Program-made: the position numbers and the translations under genes | The notes under the pieces: generated by a model | The model's input: only the letters and a program-made list of their open reading frames with translations | What the model was told of the DNA's origin: nothing | Database searches by the model: none | Shown: piece after piece, positions 38,065 to 48,800 of the stretch | Position numbering within the stretch: the stretch's first letter is position 1 | Layout: the number at the start of each line of letters is the position of its first letter | Origin: Papio anubis | Lineage: Eukaryota > Chordata > Mammalia > Primates > Cercopithecidae | Assembly: GCF_008728515.1 (NCBI RefSeq) | Contig: NC_044977.1 | Coordinates: forward strand, 5,169,501-5,233,500 | DNA: 64,000 nucleotides | Reading direction: 5' to 3'

Positions 38065-39118
38065 TATTCTTTCTATGGCTGAATGGTATTCCATTGTGTA
38101 AATGCACCACATATTTGTATGCATTCATCCATTTATGTACGCTTGGATAGGTTCCCTCTTTTTGCTATTGTGAATAGCAATGCACCAAGCATAAGGGTGC
38201 AAGTATTCCTTTGATATATTTCCTTTCCTTTCGATAAACACTAATTAGTGAGATTCCTGATGGTATAACAGTTTTATTATTAGGTTTTCGAAAAATCACC
38301 ATACTGTTTTCCATAATGACTGTACTAATTGAAATTCCCACCAACACTATATGAGAGGTCCATTTGTTTGCATCTTCACCTGTTTTTGTTACTTTTTCCT
38401 TTTTGATAATAGCCATTTTAACTGGAGTAAGATGGTGTGCCATTGTGGTTTTTATTTTTATTTCTGTGATAATTAATGATGTTGAACATTTTTGTGCAAA
38501 CCGGTGGTCATTTCTGTGCCTCCCTTTGAAAACTGTCAACATAGATTCTTTCCTCACTTTTTAATAGCATGATTTGTGGTGTTGTTGTTGCTGTTGTTGT
38601 TGTGTGTGTTTTGTTGCTGTGTTGCTTGAATTACTCGTATATTCCAGATAATAGTCTCTTGTCAGAGAAGTATTTTGCAAATATTTTCTCCCATTCAACA
38701 TGTTATCTCTTCACTCTGTTGAGTGTTTCCTTTGCTGTGCATGAGTTTATTAGTTTAATATAGTTATTAGTGCCACTTTTCTAATTGTGTTGTTGTTGCC
38801 TGTGCTTTTGGGGTCTTAGCCATAAAATCTTTGCCTAGACCAATGAGCTGAAGTGTTTCCTCTATGTTTTCTTACATCAGTTTTATAGTTTTAGGTCTAA
38901 CGTTTAACTCCATAAATCAATTTTGAGTTGATTCTTCTACATGGTGAGAGATAGGGGTTCTATTTTATTGTTCTGCAAATGGGTATCCAGTTTTGCAAGG
39001 ACCACTTATCAAAGAGGGTGTCCATTCCCTAATGTGTGTTCTTGGCTGTAAATATGTGGATTTATTTCTGGGTTTCTGGGTTCTCTATTCTGTTCCATTG
39101 TTTTATGTGTCTTTTGAT

Positions 39119-39400
39119 TTTTTTGACAGTCTCACTCTGTCACCCGGGCTGGAGTGCAGTGGCACAATCTTGCCTCATTGCAATTTCTGCCTCCTGGGTT
39201 CAAACAATTCTCCTGCCTCAACCCCCCGAGTAGCTGGGATTACAGGTGCCCACCACCACATCCATCTAATTTTTTGTATTTAGTAGAGATAGGATTTCAC
39301 CATGTTGGCCAGGCTGGTCTCAAACTCCTGACCTCAGGTGGTCCACCTGCCTCAGCCTTCCAAAGTGCTGGATTATAGGCAAGAATCACTGTGACTGACC
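39119..39400 (-). mobile_element. Alu, full-length, inside the old L1
   Basis: Reverse dimeric Alu starting from a short T run (GACAGTCTCACTCTGTCACC) and ending GTGACTGACC. The probable duplication is TATGTGTCTTTTGAT on the left and TATGTGTCTCTTTAT on the right. Overlapping plus-strand frames 38993-39378 are antisense Alu readings. Confidence 0.9.
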
Positions 39401-41512
39401 TATGTGTCTCTTTATAAAGCAATGCCATGTTGTTTTAGTTACTATAGCCATATGCTCTATTTTAAAGTCAGGTAGTGTGACACCTCTAGCTTTGTTCTTT
39501 TTGCTCAGGTTTGCTTGAGCTATTCATGTTTTTCTTTTCCGGTTCCAAACAAATTTCAGAATTTTCTACTTCTGTGAAAAATGTCATTGGTATTTTGATA
39601 GACATTGCATTGAAACTGCATTGCTTTGGGAGTAGTATGGTTATTTTAACAATATTAATTTTCCCAATCCAAGAGCATGAGCTATATTTTCATTTGTTTG
39701 TTTTCTCAGCCATTTCTTTCATAAATGATTTGGAGCTTTATTTGAAGAAGTGTTACACCTTCTAGGTTAAATTCATTTCTAGGTATTTTAACTTTTGCAC
39801 CTATTGTAAATGAGATTGCTTACTTGATTTTTAGCTAGTTTGTTATTAGTGTACTGAAATGTTACTAATTTTTGTATGTTGATTTTTTATCCTGCAACTT
39901 TACCAAACTTGCTTATCAGATTTAAGAGTGTTTGGGTGGTTTTTAGGTTTTTTAGATAAATAAAAATCATGTCATCTGCAAAGAGGGACCATTAGACTTT
40001 CCTTTTTCCAATTTGGATAGCTTTCATTTCTTTATCTTACCTGATTGCTCTGGCTAGGGCTTTTAATACGTGGCTGAATAAGAGTCGTGAGTGAGTATCT
40101 TTGTCTAGTTTCAGTTCTTAGAAGAAAAACTTCCAACTTTTCTTCATCAGTATAATGTAAAATGTGGATTTTTAAAATATGGCCTTTATTATATCGAGAT
40201 ATGTTTCATCTATGCCTAGTTTGTTGTGAGTTTTAACATGAAAGTATATTGAATTTTACCAAATGTCTTTTTGGAATCTATTGAGATGATTGCATTCTTT
40301 TTATCCTTCATTCGGTTGATGTGACATTTATTGATTTGCATATGTTCAACTTTCCTTGCATTCCTGGGATAAATTCCTTTTGATTATGGTGTATTATGTG
40401 TTTGGTGTGTTAGTGAATTTAGTTTCCTAGTATTTGGTTGAGGATTTTTGCATCTATGTTCATCAGAGGTCTTGGCCTGTGGTTTTATTTTTTGCTATTT
40501 CCTTGATTGGTTTTGGAATCAGGTCAATACTGGCTTCATAATATAAATTAGAAAGAATTCCCTCCTTTTCTATTTCTTGGAATACTTTGAAGAGAATTGA
40601 TATTATTTTTTGTAAGATTGGTAGAATTTGGAAGTAATGTCATCAGGTCCTGGGCTCTTCTTTCTTACTGGACGTATTATTATTGATTCAACTTCATTAG
40701 TCATTATTAGACTGTTGAGATTTTTTTATTTCTTCATGACTCAATATTGGAAGATTGCATGTGTGCAGAAATTATCCATCTCCTCTGGGTTTTCCAGTTT
40801 GTTAGTGTATAGTTGTTTATAGTAGCCTAGGATGATCTTTTGTATTTCTGTGGTATCAATTGTAATGTCTCCTTTTTCATTTCTGACTTTATTTGGATCC
40901 CTCATCTTTTTCTCTTGGTTAACCTAGCTAGTGGGTTATCAATTTTGTTTATATTATAAAATAAATAACTTTTCATTCCTTGATACTTTGTATTGTTTTT
41001 TAAATTATCTGTTTTATTTAGTTCTGCTCTGACCCCCCCTTTTTTTTTTCCTACTAAATTTTGGTTTCATTCGTTCTTGTTTCTCTAGATACTTGAGTTT
41101 CATCGTTAGGCTGTTTATTTGAAATATTTCTACACTTTTGATGAAGGTGTTAATTGCTAATATAAACCTTCCTCTTAGCACTGCTTTTGCTGTATCTCAT
41201 AAGTTTTGGTATGTTGCATTTCCATTTTCCTTTTTTCAAGAATTTTTTTTTAATTTTTTTAGAAAAAATTGTCTTAATGTTTTCGTTGACTCAGTGGTTA
41301 ATCCGATGCATGCTGTTTCAATTTTCAATCATTTGCACAGTTTCCAAGTTACTCTTGCTATTGATTTCTAGTTTTATTCCATTGTGGTTTTAAGGTACTT
41401 GATATAATTTCCATGTTTTACATTTGTTGAGACTTGTTCTATGGCCTAACATACAGTCTATCTTGGACAATGTTTCATGTTCTGATGGGATGAATTTGCA
41501 TCTCATCGTATC

Positions 41513-41788
41513 TTTTTTTTTTTAGAGACAGGGTCTTGCTCTGTCACCAAACCTAGAGTGCAGTAGTGCAGTCATATCACTGCAGTCTTGAACTCTGGAG
41601 TTCAAGCAATCCTCTCACTTCAGCTTCCTGAGCAACTTGGGTGTACTGGTGCATCATCGCACCTGGCTATTTTTTAAAAATTTATTTTAGAGAGGTAGTC
41701 TCATTATGTTGCCTAGGCTGGTCTCCAATTCTTGGCTACAAGCTATCCTCCCATCTCAGCCACCTGAGTAACTGGGATTACAGGTGAA
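41513..41788 (-). mobile_element. AluJ-type SINE inside the old L1
   Basis: Reverse Alu with old-type sequence (AGAGACAGGGTCTTGCTCTG; GTTGCCTAGGCTGGTCTCCA). It stops at GGATTACAGGTG, so about 30 nt of the Alu 5' end is missing. The missing piece is followed by L1 sequence without a clear duplication, suggesting a later deletion. Confidence 0.85.
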
Positions 41789-42549
41789 GAATGCATATTA
41801 TGCAGTTGTTGGATGAAATGTTCTGTACATGTCTGTTAGGCTTATTTGGTCTAAAGTGAAGTTTAAATCTAATGTTTCTTTGTTGATGTTCTCTCTAAAT
41901 GATCCATCTATTGCTAAGAGTAAGATGTTAAACTCCCCAACTATTATTGTATCCAATTCTATCTTTTTTTAAGATCTGATAATATTTGCTTTATATATCT
42001 TGGTGCTCTGGTGTTGGATGCATATGTATTTAGACTTGTTGTATACTCTTGCTAAGTTGACCCATTCATCACTATATAATGACATTCTTTGTCTCTTTCT
42101 ACTATTTTTGACATAAAGTCTGTTTTATCTGATGTAAATATAGATATTCCTGCTCACTTTTGGTTTATGTTTATATTTTTTTCATCCATTTACTTTCAGC
42201 CTATATGTATCTTTACAGATGAAGTGAGATTCTTGTAGACAGTATATAGTGAGGACATGTTTTGTTATCCATTCATTCAGTCTGTCTGTTAAATTTAATA
42301 TTTAATCTGTTTACATTCAATGTTATTATTGCTATGTGAAGATTTATTCCGTCATTTGTTAATGACATGTTTTCCAGTTGTTTTGCCTATCATTTGTTCC
42401 TTTCTTTCTCTCTCATCATATATATTTATGATTTTGTGGTCTTTTGTAATGGTAACATTTGAGTCCTTTCTATTCTTCATTTTTCTCTTTGCTCTACTAG
42501 TTAGTTGTATACTTTTCTGTGTTTTCATTATAGTAGGTATCATCCTTTT

Positions 42550-43300
42550 GCTTCTAGAGGTATAACTCCCTTAAGCATTTCTTGTAAGGCCAGCCTGGTT
42601 GTGATAAATTTACTGGCTTTTTGTTTTGGTCTGGGAAGTCTTTATTTGTCCTTCATTTATGAAGGATAATTTTGCCAGCTATTTGTTCTTGATTGCCAAG
42701 TTTTGGGGTTCTTTTTTGTTCTCTTTTTCACTCTGCACTTTGAATAATCATTATATTCTGTTCTGGCCCATAAGATTTCTGATAAGAAATCTGCTGTTAG
42801 TCTAATGAGCCTTCTCCTATATTTAACCAGCTGTTTTTCTCTTACTGTTTTTGACATTCTCCAAGCTTACTGTATCTATATATCTAAAACCCTTTCTAGA
42901 CTTGGGGATTTTTAAGTTGTTATTTTGTAAAATAAAGTCTTCTCTGCCATTTAATTTCTCTTCACCCTCTGAGATATCCAAAATTAACATATTTTGTCAC
43001 TTGTGGTGTCCCTATATCATGTAGGTTTTCTTCATGTGTTATTTTTCTTTTTTCTTTTTCTTTCCTTCTTTGTTTTGTTTTGTTTTGTCTTGTCTTGTAG
43101 GGTTATTTCAAAAGACCTGTCTTTAAATTATGAGATTTTTTTCCTCTGCTTGATCTAATTTTTTTGAAGCTCTTGAATGTATTTTTTATTTCATTCATTA
43201 AATTCTTCTGTTCTGTGATATCTATGTGGTTCCTTTTTAATGCTATATATTTATACCTTTATATTCTTTACTGTTTTTCTAATTTATTTGTATTATTCAT
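42550..43300 (-). pseudogene. L1 ORF1 remnant, broken
   Basis: Frame 42857-42657 contains RRRLIRLTADFLSEILWART, the counterpart of the conserved C-terminal ORF1 segment. The coiled-coil region should lie at about 42900-43300, where frames are destroyed. A TTTTG-rich tract lies at about 43072-43098. Confidence 0.75.
43072..43100. repeat. (TTTTG)n tract
   Basis: Five TTTTG-like units are followed by two CTTG units, within the decayed L1. Confidence 0.8.
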
Positions 43301-43875
43301 CTGTATGATCTTGTACCTCACTGAGTTTCTATAATATCACTATGCTGGATTCGTCTTCAGGCCTTTTATTGATTTTTTTTTATTGGAAACTGTTGTTGGA
43401 TAATTGTTCTGGGGGTTTTATGGAGGTGTTGTTTTCCTTTTTCTTTCTTTTATTTTCTTTCATTGATATCTTTCCATTAGGGATAATATTCCGTTTTTCT
43501 AATTTTTTTGCATTAAATTTTCATAGAGGAAAACTTTTCCTGTGGATGTATCTACAGCGATGGTTGAGTAGGATAATTTAGTTTTGATTCGGTTGGATAC
43601 AGTAGTGTAGTCTCTAAATGATTTTGGAGCTGTAAACATTATCTTTCCTGTGTGATTTTCTCAGTGGCTTGAGTTGCCTCTGTTAGTGGAGGTTGTTGCC
43701 GAAATTTTTCTGGAGAAGAGACACCAGGTCATCCAGTCCTCATGCCACACAGGTGGCAGTGGCAAGACCAGCATGCTTCCTTGGCCCCCTGAGCCACATA
43801 TTGGGCACCAGGATTATTGCGTTCAGATGGGGCATTATGGGGCCTTCAGGCAGCTTGCTTGTGTGCTAGTAGTTG

Positions 43876-45271
43876 GATGAATTTACACATCACTAAGCAT
43901 TTCAACAGATACCTTGTTTGTCTCTTTTATGGTGGGATATTCAGTTTTTCATGATCAGCTTCAATGGGCTCGGAAATCTCCCTTCGTAGAAACTACAAAA
44001 AGAGTGTTCCAACTTGATGAATCAAAACACAGGTTCCATTCTGTGAGATGAATTTATACATCAAAAAGCATTTTCACAGATAGCTTCTTTCTAGTTTTTA
44101 TCACAGCATATTGATTTTTTACTATAGTAGTCAAAGGGCTCAGAAATGTCCTGTCGTAGATATTAGAAAAAGAGTGTTTCCAACATGGTGAATCAAAATA
44201 CAGGTTCCATTCTGTGAGATGAAACCACACATCATGAAGCATTTACATAGATACCTTGTTTCTGATTTATATCGTTGGATATAGGGTTTTTCACTATAAG
44301 CTTCAATGGGCTCAGAAATATACCTTCTTAGGTCCTACAAAAAGAGTGTTTCCAACCTAGTGAATCAAAACACCGGTTCTACGCAATGAGATGAATCCAC
44401 ACATCACAAAGCATTTTCACAGAGAACTTGTTTGTAGTTTTGAACCGGGGAGATTCGATTTTCCACTATAGGCTTCAATGGGCTCAGAAATATCCCTTTG
44501 TAGATTCTACAAAAAGGGTGTTTCCAACCTGGTGAATCAAAACACAGGTTCCATTCTGTGACATGAATTCACCCATCACAAAGCATTTTCACAGAGAGAT
44601 TGTTTCCCATTTGTATCGCAGGATGTTCAATTTTTCCTTAGGGGCAAAAATGGACTCAGAAATGTCTGTTCATAGATTCTACAAAAACAATGTTTCCAAC
44701 CTGGAGAATCAAAACACAATTTCCATTCTGAGAGATGAATCCACACATCACAGACATTTTAACAGATAGCTTGTTTCTTTTTTTATCATGGGATATTCTG
44801 TTTTTCACTAGTGGCTTCAAAGGGCTCAGAAATGTCCCGTTGCAGAATATACAAATGACTGTTTCCAATGTGGTGAATCAAAAACGCAGGTTCCATTTTG
44901 TGAGATGAATCCACACATCACAAAGCATTTTCACAGATTGCTTGTTTGTAGTTTTTATATTGGGATATTCGGTTTTTCACTATCAGCTTCAAAGTGCTCA
45001 GAAATGGGTCTTTGTAGATTCTATAAGAGTGTTTCCAAGCTCTTGAAACAAAACAGAGGTTCCATTCTGTGAGATGAATCCAGATATCAAAAGGCCTTTT
45101 CACAGATAGTTTGTTTCTAGTTTTAATTGTGGGATATTCAGTTTTCCTTATGGCCCACAAGGACTCAGAAATGTCCGTTCATAGATTCTATCAAAAGCAT
45201 GTTTTCAGTCTGGTGAATGAAAACACAGGTTCCATCCTGTGAGATGAATCCACACATCACAAAGTATTTTC
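43876..45271 (-). repeat. Monomeric alpha satellite, segment 1
   Basis: Units of about 171 bp, readable by the recurring CACATCACAAAGCATTTTCA and GGTTCCATTCTGTGAGATGA. On the minus strand the units match the alpha-satellite layout (GTGATGTGTGGATTCATCTC, then AACACTCTTTTTGTAGAATC). About eight monomers. The short open frames through all satellite segments are chance frames with a repeated peptide pattern and are not genes. Confidence 0.97.
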
Positions 45272-45698
45272 TTTCCTCTCTCTCTCTCTTTTTTTTTTTT
45301 TTTTTTTTTTTTTGAGACAGAGTCTCACTCTGTTGCCCAGGCTGGAGCGCAGTGGCAGGATCTCAGCTCACTGCAACCTCCAACTCCCAGGTTGAAGCGA
45401 TTCTCCTGCCTTAGCCACTCAAGTAGCTGGTATTACAGTAGTTTGCCTCCACACAGCAGTGAGCCAAGATCATGCCACTGCACTCCAGCATGGGCGACAG
45501 AGTGAGACTCCGTCTCAAAAAAAAAAAAAAAAAAAAAAAAAAAGAAATTACTTTTTGTGATGTGTGGATTCATCTCACAGGATGGAACCTGTGTGTTCAT
45601 TCACCAGGTTGAAAACATGCTTTGATAGAATCTATGAAGGGACAGTTCTGAGTCCTTTGTGGGCCATAAGGAAAATTGAATATTCCACGATTAAAACT
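45119..45698. repeat. Imperfect palindrome (inverted repeat, ~250-bp arms)
   Basis: Left arm 45119-45373 (satellite, then Alu 3' end in reverse) is the reverse complement of right arm 45457-45698. The loop of about 83 bp is 45374-45456. By eye there are about 10 differences in 150 bp of the satellite portion. A CT-rich stretch next to the T run (45272-45288) is missing from the right arm. Confidence 0.9.
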
Positions 45699-45853
45699 TT
45701 ATATATCTATATATTTGTATTTTTAGTAGAGACGAGGTTTCACCGTGTTGGCCAAGCTGGTCTCCCTCTCTTGAGCTCAGGTGATCCATCTGCCTCGGCT
45801 AGTGATCCATCCTAAAGCACTAGGTTGACAGGCATGAGCCACTGCGCCTGGCC
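45272..45853 (-). mobile_element. Alu with internal inverted copy of its own flank
   Basis: A reverse Alu is flanked by AAAGTATTTTC (45261-45271) and AAAGCATTTTC (45854-45864). It is split: the right arm is at about 45289-45438 and the left arm resumes at about 45708-45853. Between them lies a plus-oriented Alu 3' end (45457-45543, ending in a 27-bp A run) followed by satellite in the opposite direction (45544-45698). Confidence 0.9.
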
Positions 45854-48800
45854 AAAGCATTTTCAAAGAGAGCTTGTTTCTAATTTTTATCACGGGATAT
45901 TCGGTTTTTCACTATAAGCTTCAAAGGACTCAGAGATGTTTCTTTGTAAGTTCTACCAAAAGAGTGTTTCCAACCTGGTGAATCAAAACACAGGTTCCAT
46001 TCTGTGAGATGATTCCACACATCACAAAGCATTTTCACAGATAGGTTGTTTCTAGATTTTGTCGAGGGATATCATGTTTTTCGCTATAGGCTACATGGGT
46101 TCGTAAATGTCCCTTCTAAATTCTACAAAAAGAGTGTTTCCAACCTGGTAAATCAAAACACAGGTTCCATTCTGTGAGACGAATTCATACATCACAAAGA
46201 ATTTTCAGAGATAGCTTGTCTCTATATCGCGTGATATTCAGTTTTGTACTATGGGCTTCAGTGGGTTCAGAAATATCCCTTCCAAAATTCTAAAAATAGA
46301 ATGTTTCCAACCTAGTGCATCAAAACAAGTTCTCTTCTGTGAGATAAATGCACACATAAGAAACCATTTTCACAGATACTTTCTTTCTAGTTTTTATCAT
46401 GGACTATTCCGTTTTTCACCATGGGGTTCAATGGGCTCAGAAAAGTCTTTTGTAGATTCTACAAAAAGAGTATTTCTAACCTGATAAATCAAAACACAGG
46501 ATTCCATCTGTGAGATGAATCCACACATCAGAAAGCATATTCACTGATAGCTTGTTTCTATTTTTTATAGCGGGGTATTCCATTTTTCACTAAAGGATTC
46601 AATGGGCTCAGAAATGTCTTTTTGTAGATTTTTCAGAAAGAGTGTTTACAATATCATGATTAAAAACACAGATTCAATTTTGTGTAGGAATCTACACATC
46701 ACACAGTATTTTCACAAATAGCTTATTTCTACTTTTTGTCATGGAATATTCAAATTTTACTTACGGGCTTCAGTGGGCTCTGAAATGTCCCGTAGTAGAG
46801 TCTACAAACACAGTGTTTTTAACTGGTAAATCAAATCCTAGGTTCTATTCTGTGAAATGAATCCATACATCACAAAACATTTTCACAGGTAGCTTGTTTC
46901 TAGTTTTTATCGTGGGATAGTCAATTTTTCTTTCTGGGCCTCATTAGGCTCACGTTTGTCTCTTCATGGATTCTACTAAAAGAGTGTTTCTAATCTGGTG
47001 AATAAAAATACATGTTCCATTCTGTAGGTAAATCCACAGATCCCAAACATTTTTACCAATATCTTATTTCTAGTTTTAATAGCAGGATATTCTATTTTTC
47101 CTTATGGCCCTTAATGGGCTTAGAAATGTCTCTTCATAGATTGTACCAAAATTGTGTTTCCAAACTGGTGAATCAAAACACAGGTTCCATTCTGCAAGAT
47201 TAATCCACATATCACAAAGCATTTTCACAGATAGCTTGTTTTTGTTTTACATCACGATATATTTGGTTTTTTCCCTATGGGCTTTAATAAGCTCAGAAGT
47301 GTCAATTCTTAGGTTTTACAAAATGAGTGTTTCCAAGCTTGTGAACTAAAACACAGGTACCATTCTGTGAGATGAATCCACACATCACAAAGCATTTTCA
47401 CAGACAGCTTGTGTTTAGTATATATCATGGATGTTTGACTTTCCTTATGGGCTTCAATGGGCTCAGAAATGTCCCTTCATAGATCCTACCAAAAGAGTGT
47501 TTCTAACTTCATAAATCAAAACACAAGTTCCATTCGGTGAAATGAATCCACAAATCACGAAGTATTTTCACAGATAGCTTGTTTCCAGTGTTTGTCGCAG
47601 GATATTACGTTTTTCACTACAGGCTACAATGAGTTGAGAAATGTCCCTTCTAAATTTTACAAAAAGAGTGTTTTCAACCTGGTGAATCAAAACACAGGTG
47701 CCTTTCTGTTAGATGAATTCACATGTCACAAAGCATTTTCAAAGATAGCTTGTTTCTAGTTTTTATTGCAAGATATTCGGTTTTTCAATAAGCTCTTCAA
47801 TAGATTCTGAAATGTACCATAGTAGCTTCTACAAAAAGAGTATTTCCAACCTGGAAAATTAAAGCACAGGTTCCATTCTCTGAGATGAATCCACATATTA
47901 CAGAGCATTTTCACAAATAGCTTGTTTGTAGTTTAGATCGTGTGATATTCAGTTTTATACTAAGGGCTTCAACAGGCTCAGAAATATCCCTTCCAAGATT
48001 CTACAAAGGGAGTGTTTCCAACCTAATGAATTAAAACATAGGTTCCCTTCTGTGAGATGAATCCACACATCAAAAAACATTTTTACAGATATTTTCTTTC
48101 TAGTTTTTATCATGGGATATTCTGTTTTTCACTGTAGGCAATGAAGGGCTCAGAAATCTCTTTTGTAGATTCTACAAAAAGAGTGTTTCTAAACAGGTGA
48201 ATCAAAACACAGGTTCCATCCTTCGAGATGAATCCAGACATCAGAAAGCATATTCACTGATCGCTTGATTCTAATTTTTATGGCAGAGTAATGCGTTTTT
48301 CATTACAGGATTCAATGGGCTCAGAAATGTCTTTTCATAGATTTTTCAAAAAGATGTTTCCAACTTCGTGATTCAAAACACAGGTTCCATTTTGTGTATA
48401 AACCCATACATCATGGAGCATTTTCACAAATAGCTTGTTTCCACTTTTTATCGTGGGTTATTCGGATTTTCACCATAGGTTTCAATGAGCTCTAAAATAT
48501 CGTGTAGGAGATTCTACAAACAGAGTGTTTCCAAACTGGTACATCAAAACACAGGTTCCATTCTGTGAGATGAATTCATACATCACAAAGCATTTTCACA
48601 GATAGCTTGTTTCTAGTTTTTATTGCGGGATACTCGATTTTCCCTATGGACTTCAATGGGCTCAGAAATGTCTCTTCATAGATTCTCCAAAAAAAGTATT
48701 TCCAACCTGGTGAATCAAAACACAGGTTCCATTCTGTGAGATGCATCCACACATCACGTAGCATTTTCACACATAGCTTGTTTCTTGTTTTTATAGTGGG

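Larger units (their letters stand above)
38065..42330 (-). pseudogene. L1 ORF2 remnant, broken
   Basis: Reverse-oriented ORF2. The C-terminal part is at 38165-38557 (frame with NDHRFAQKCSTSLIITEIKI, matching the region near the ORF2 end). The rest runs through RT and endonuclease to about 42330, where TTACATTCAATGTTATTATT marks the start region. There are many stops, two Alu insertions (39119-39400 and 41513-41788) and a GTT-rich tract at about 38576-38606. Plus-strand frames over this interval are antisense artefacts. Confidence 0.85.
38065..43875 (-). mobile_element. Old L1, long, reverse orientation, 3' end missing
   Basis: Running down the minus strand, there is a GC-richer 5'UTR (43875 to about 43300), ORF1 (about 43300-42550), ORF2 (about 42330-38065). 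The 3'UTR and tail are absent, so the element is 3'-truncated. Two Alus are inserted in ORF2. Divergence is much greater than in the L1 at the window start, suggesting an older L1M-type element. It ends directly against alpha satellite. Confidence 0.85.

Noticed and set aside
38364..38763. Plus-strand frames with many V, C and L as a secreted or membrane peptide
   Set aside because: They are antisense to L1 ORF2, including a GTT-rich simple tract.
42320..42565. Hydrophobic plus-strand frame resembling a membrane protein
   Set aside because: It is the antisense of L1 A/T-rich coding sequence; poly-A-rich sense codons give Leu/Phe/Ile-rich antisense frames.
48576..48770. Many minus-strand frames with a recurring DVWIHLTEWNLCFDSPGWKH-like peptide, suggesting a repeat protein
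   Set aside because: The 171-bp satellite unit is a multiple of 3, so chance frames recur with similar peptides; stops and frame changes break them every 60-100 codons.
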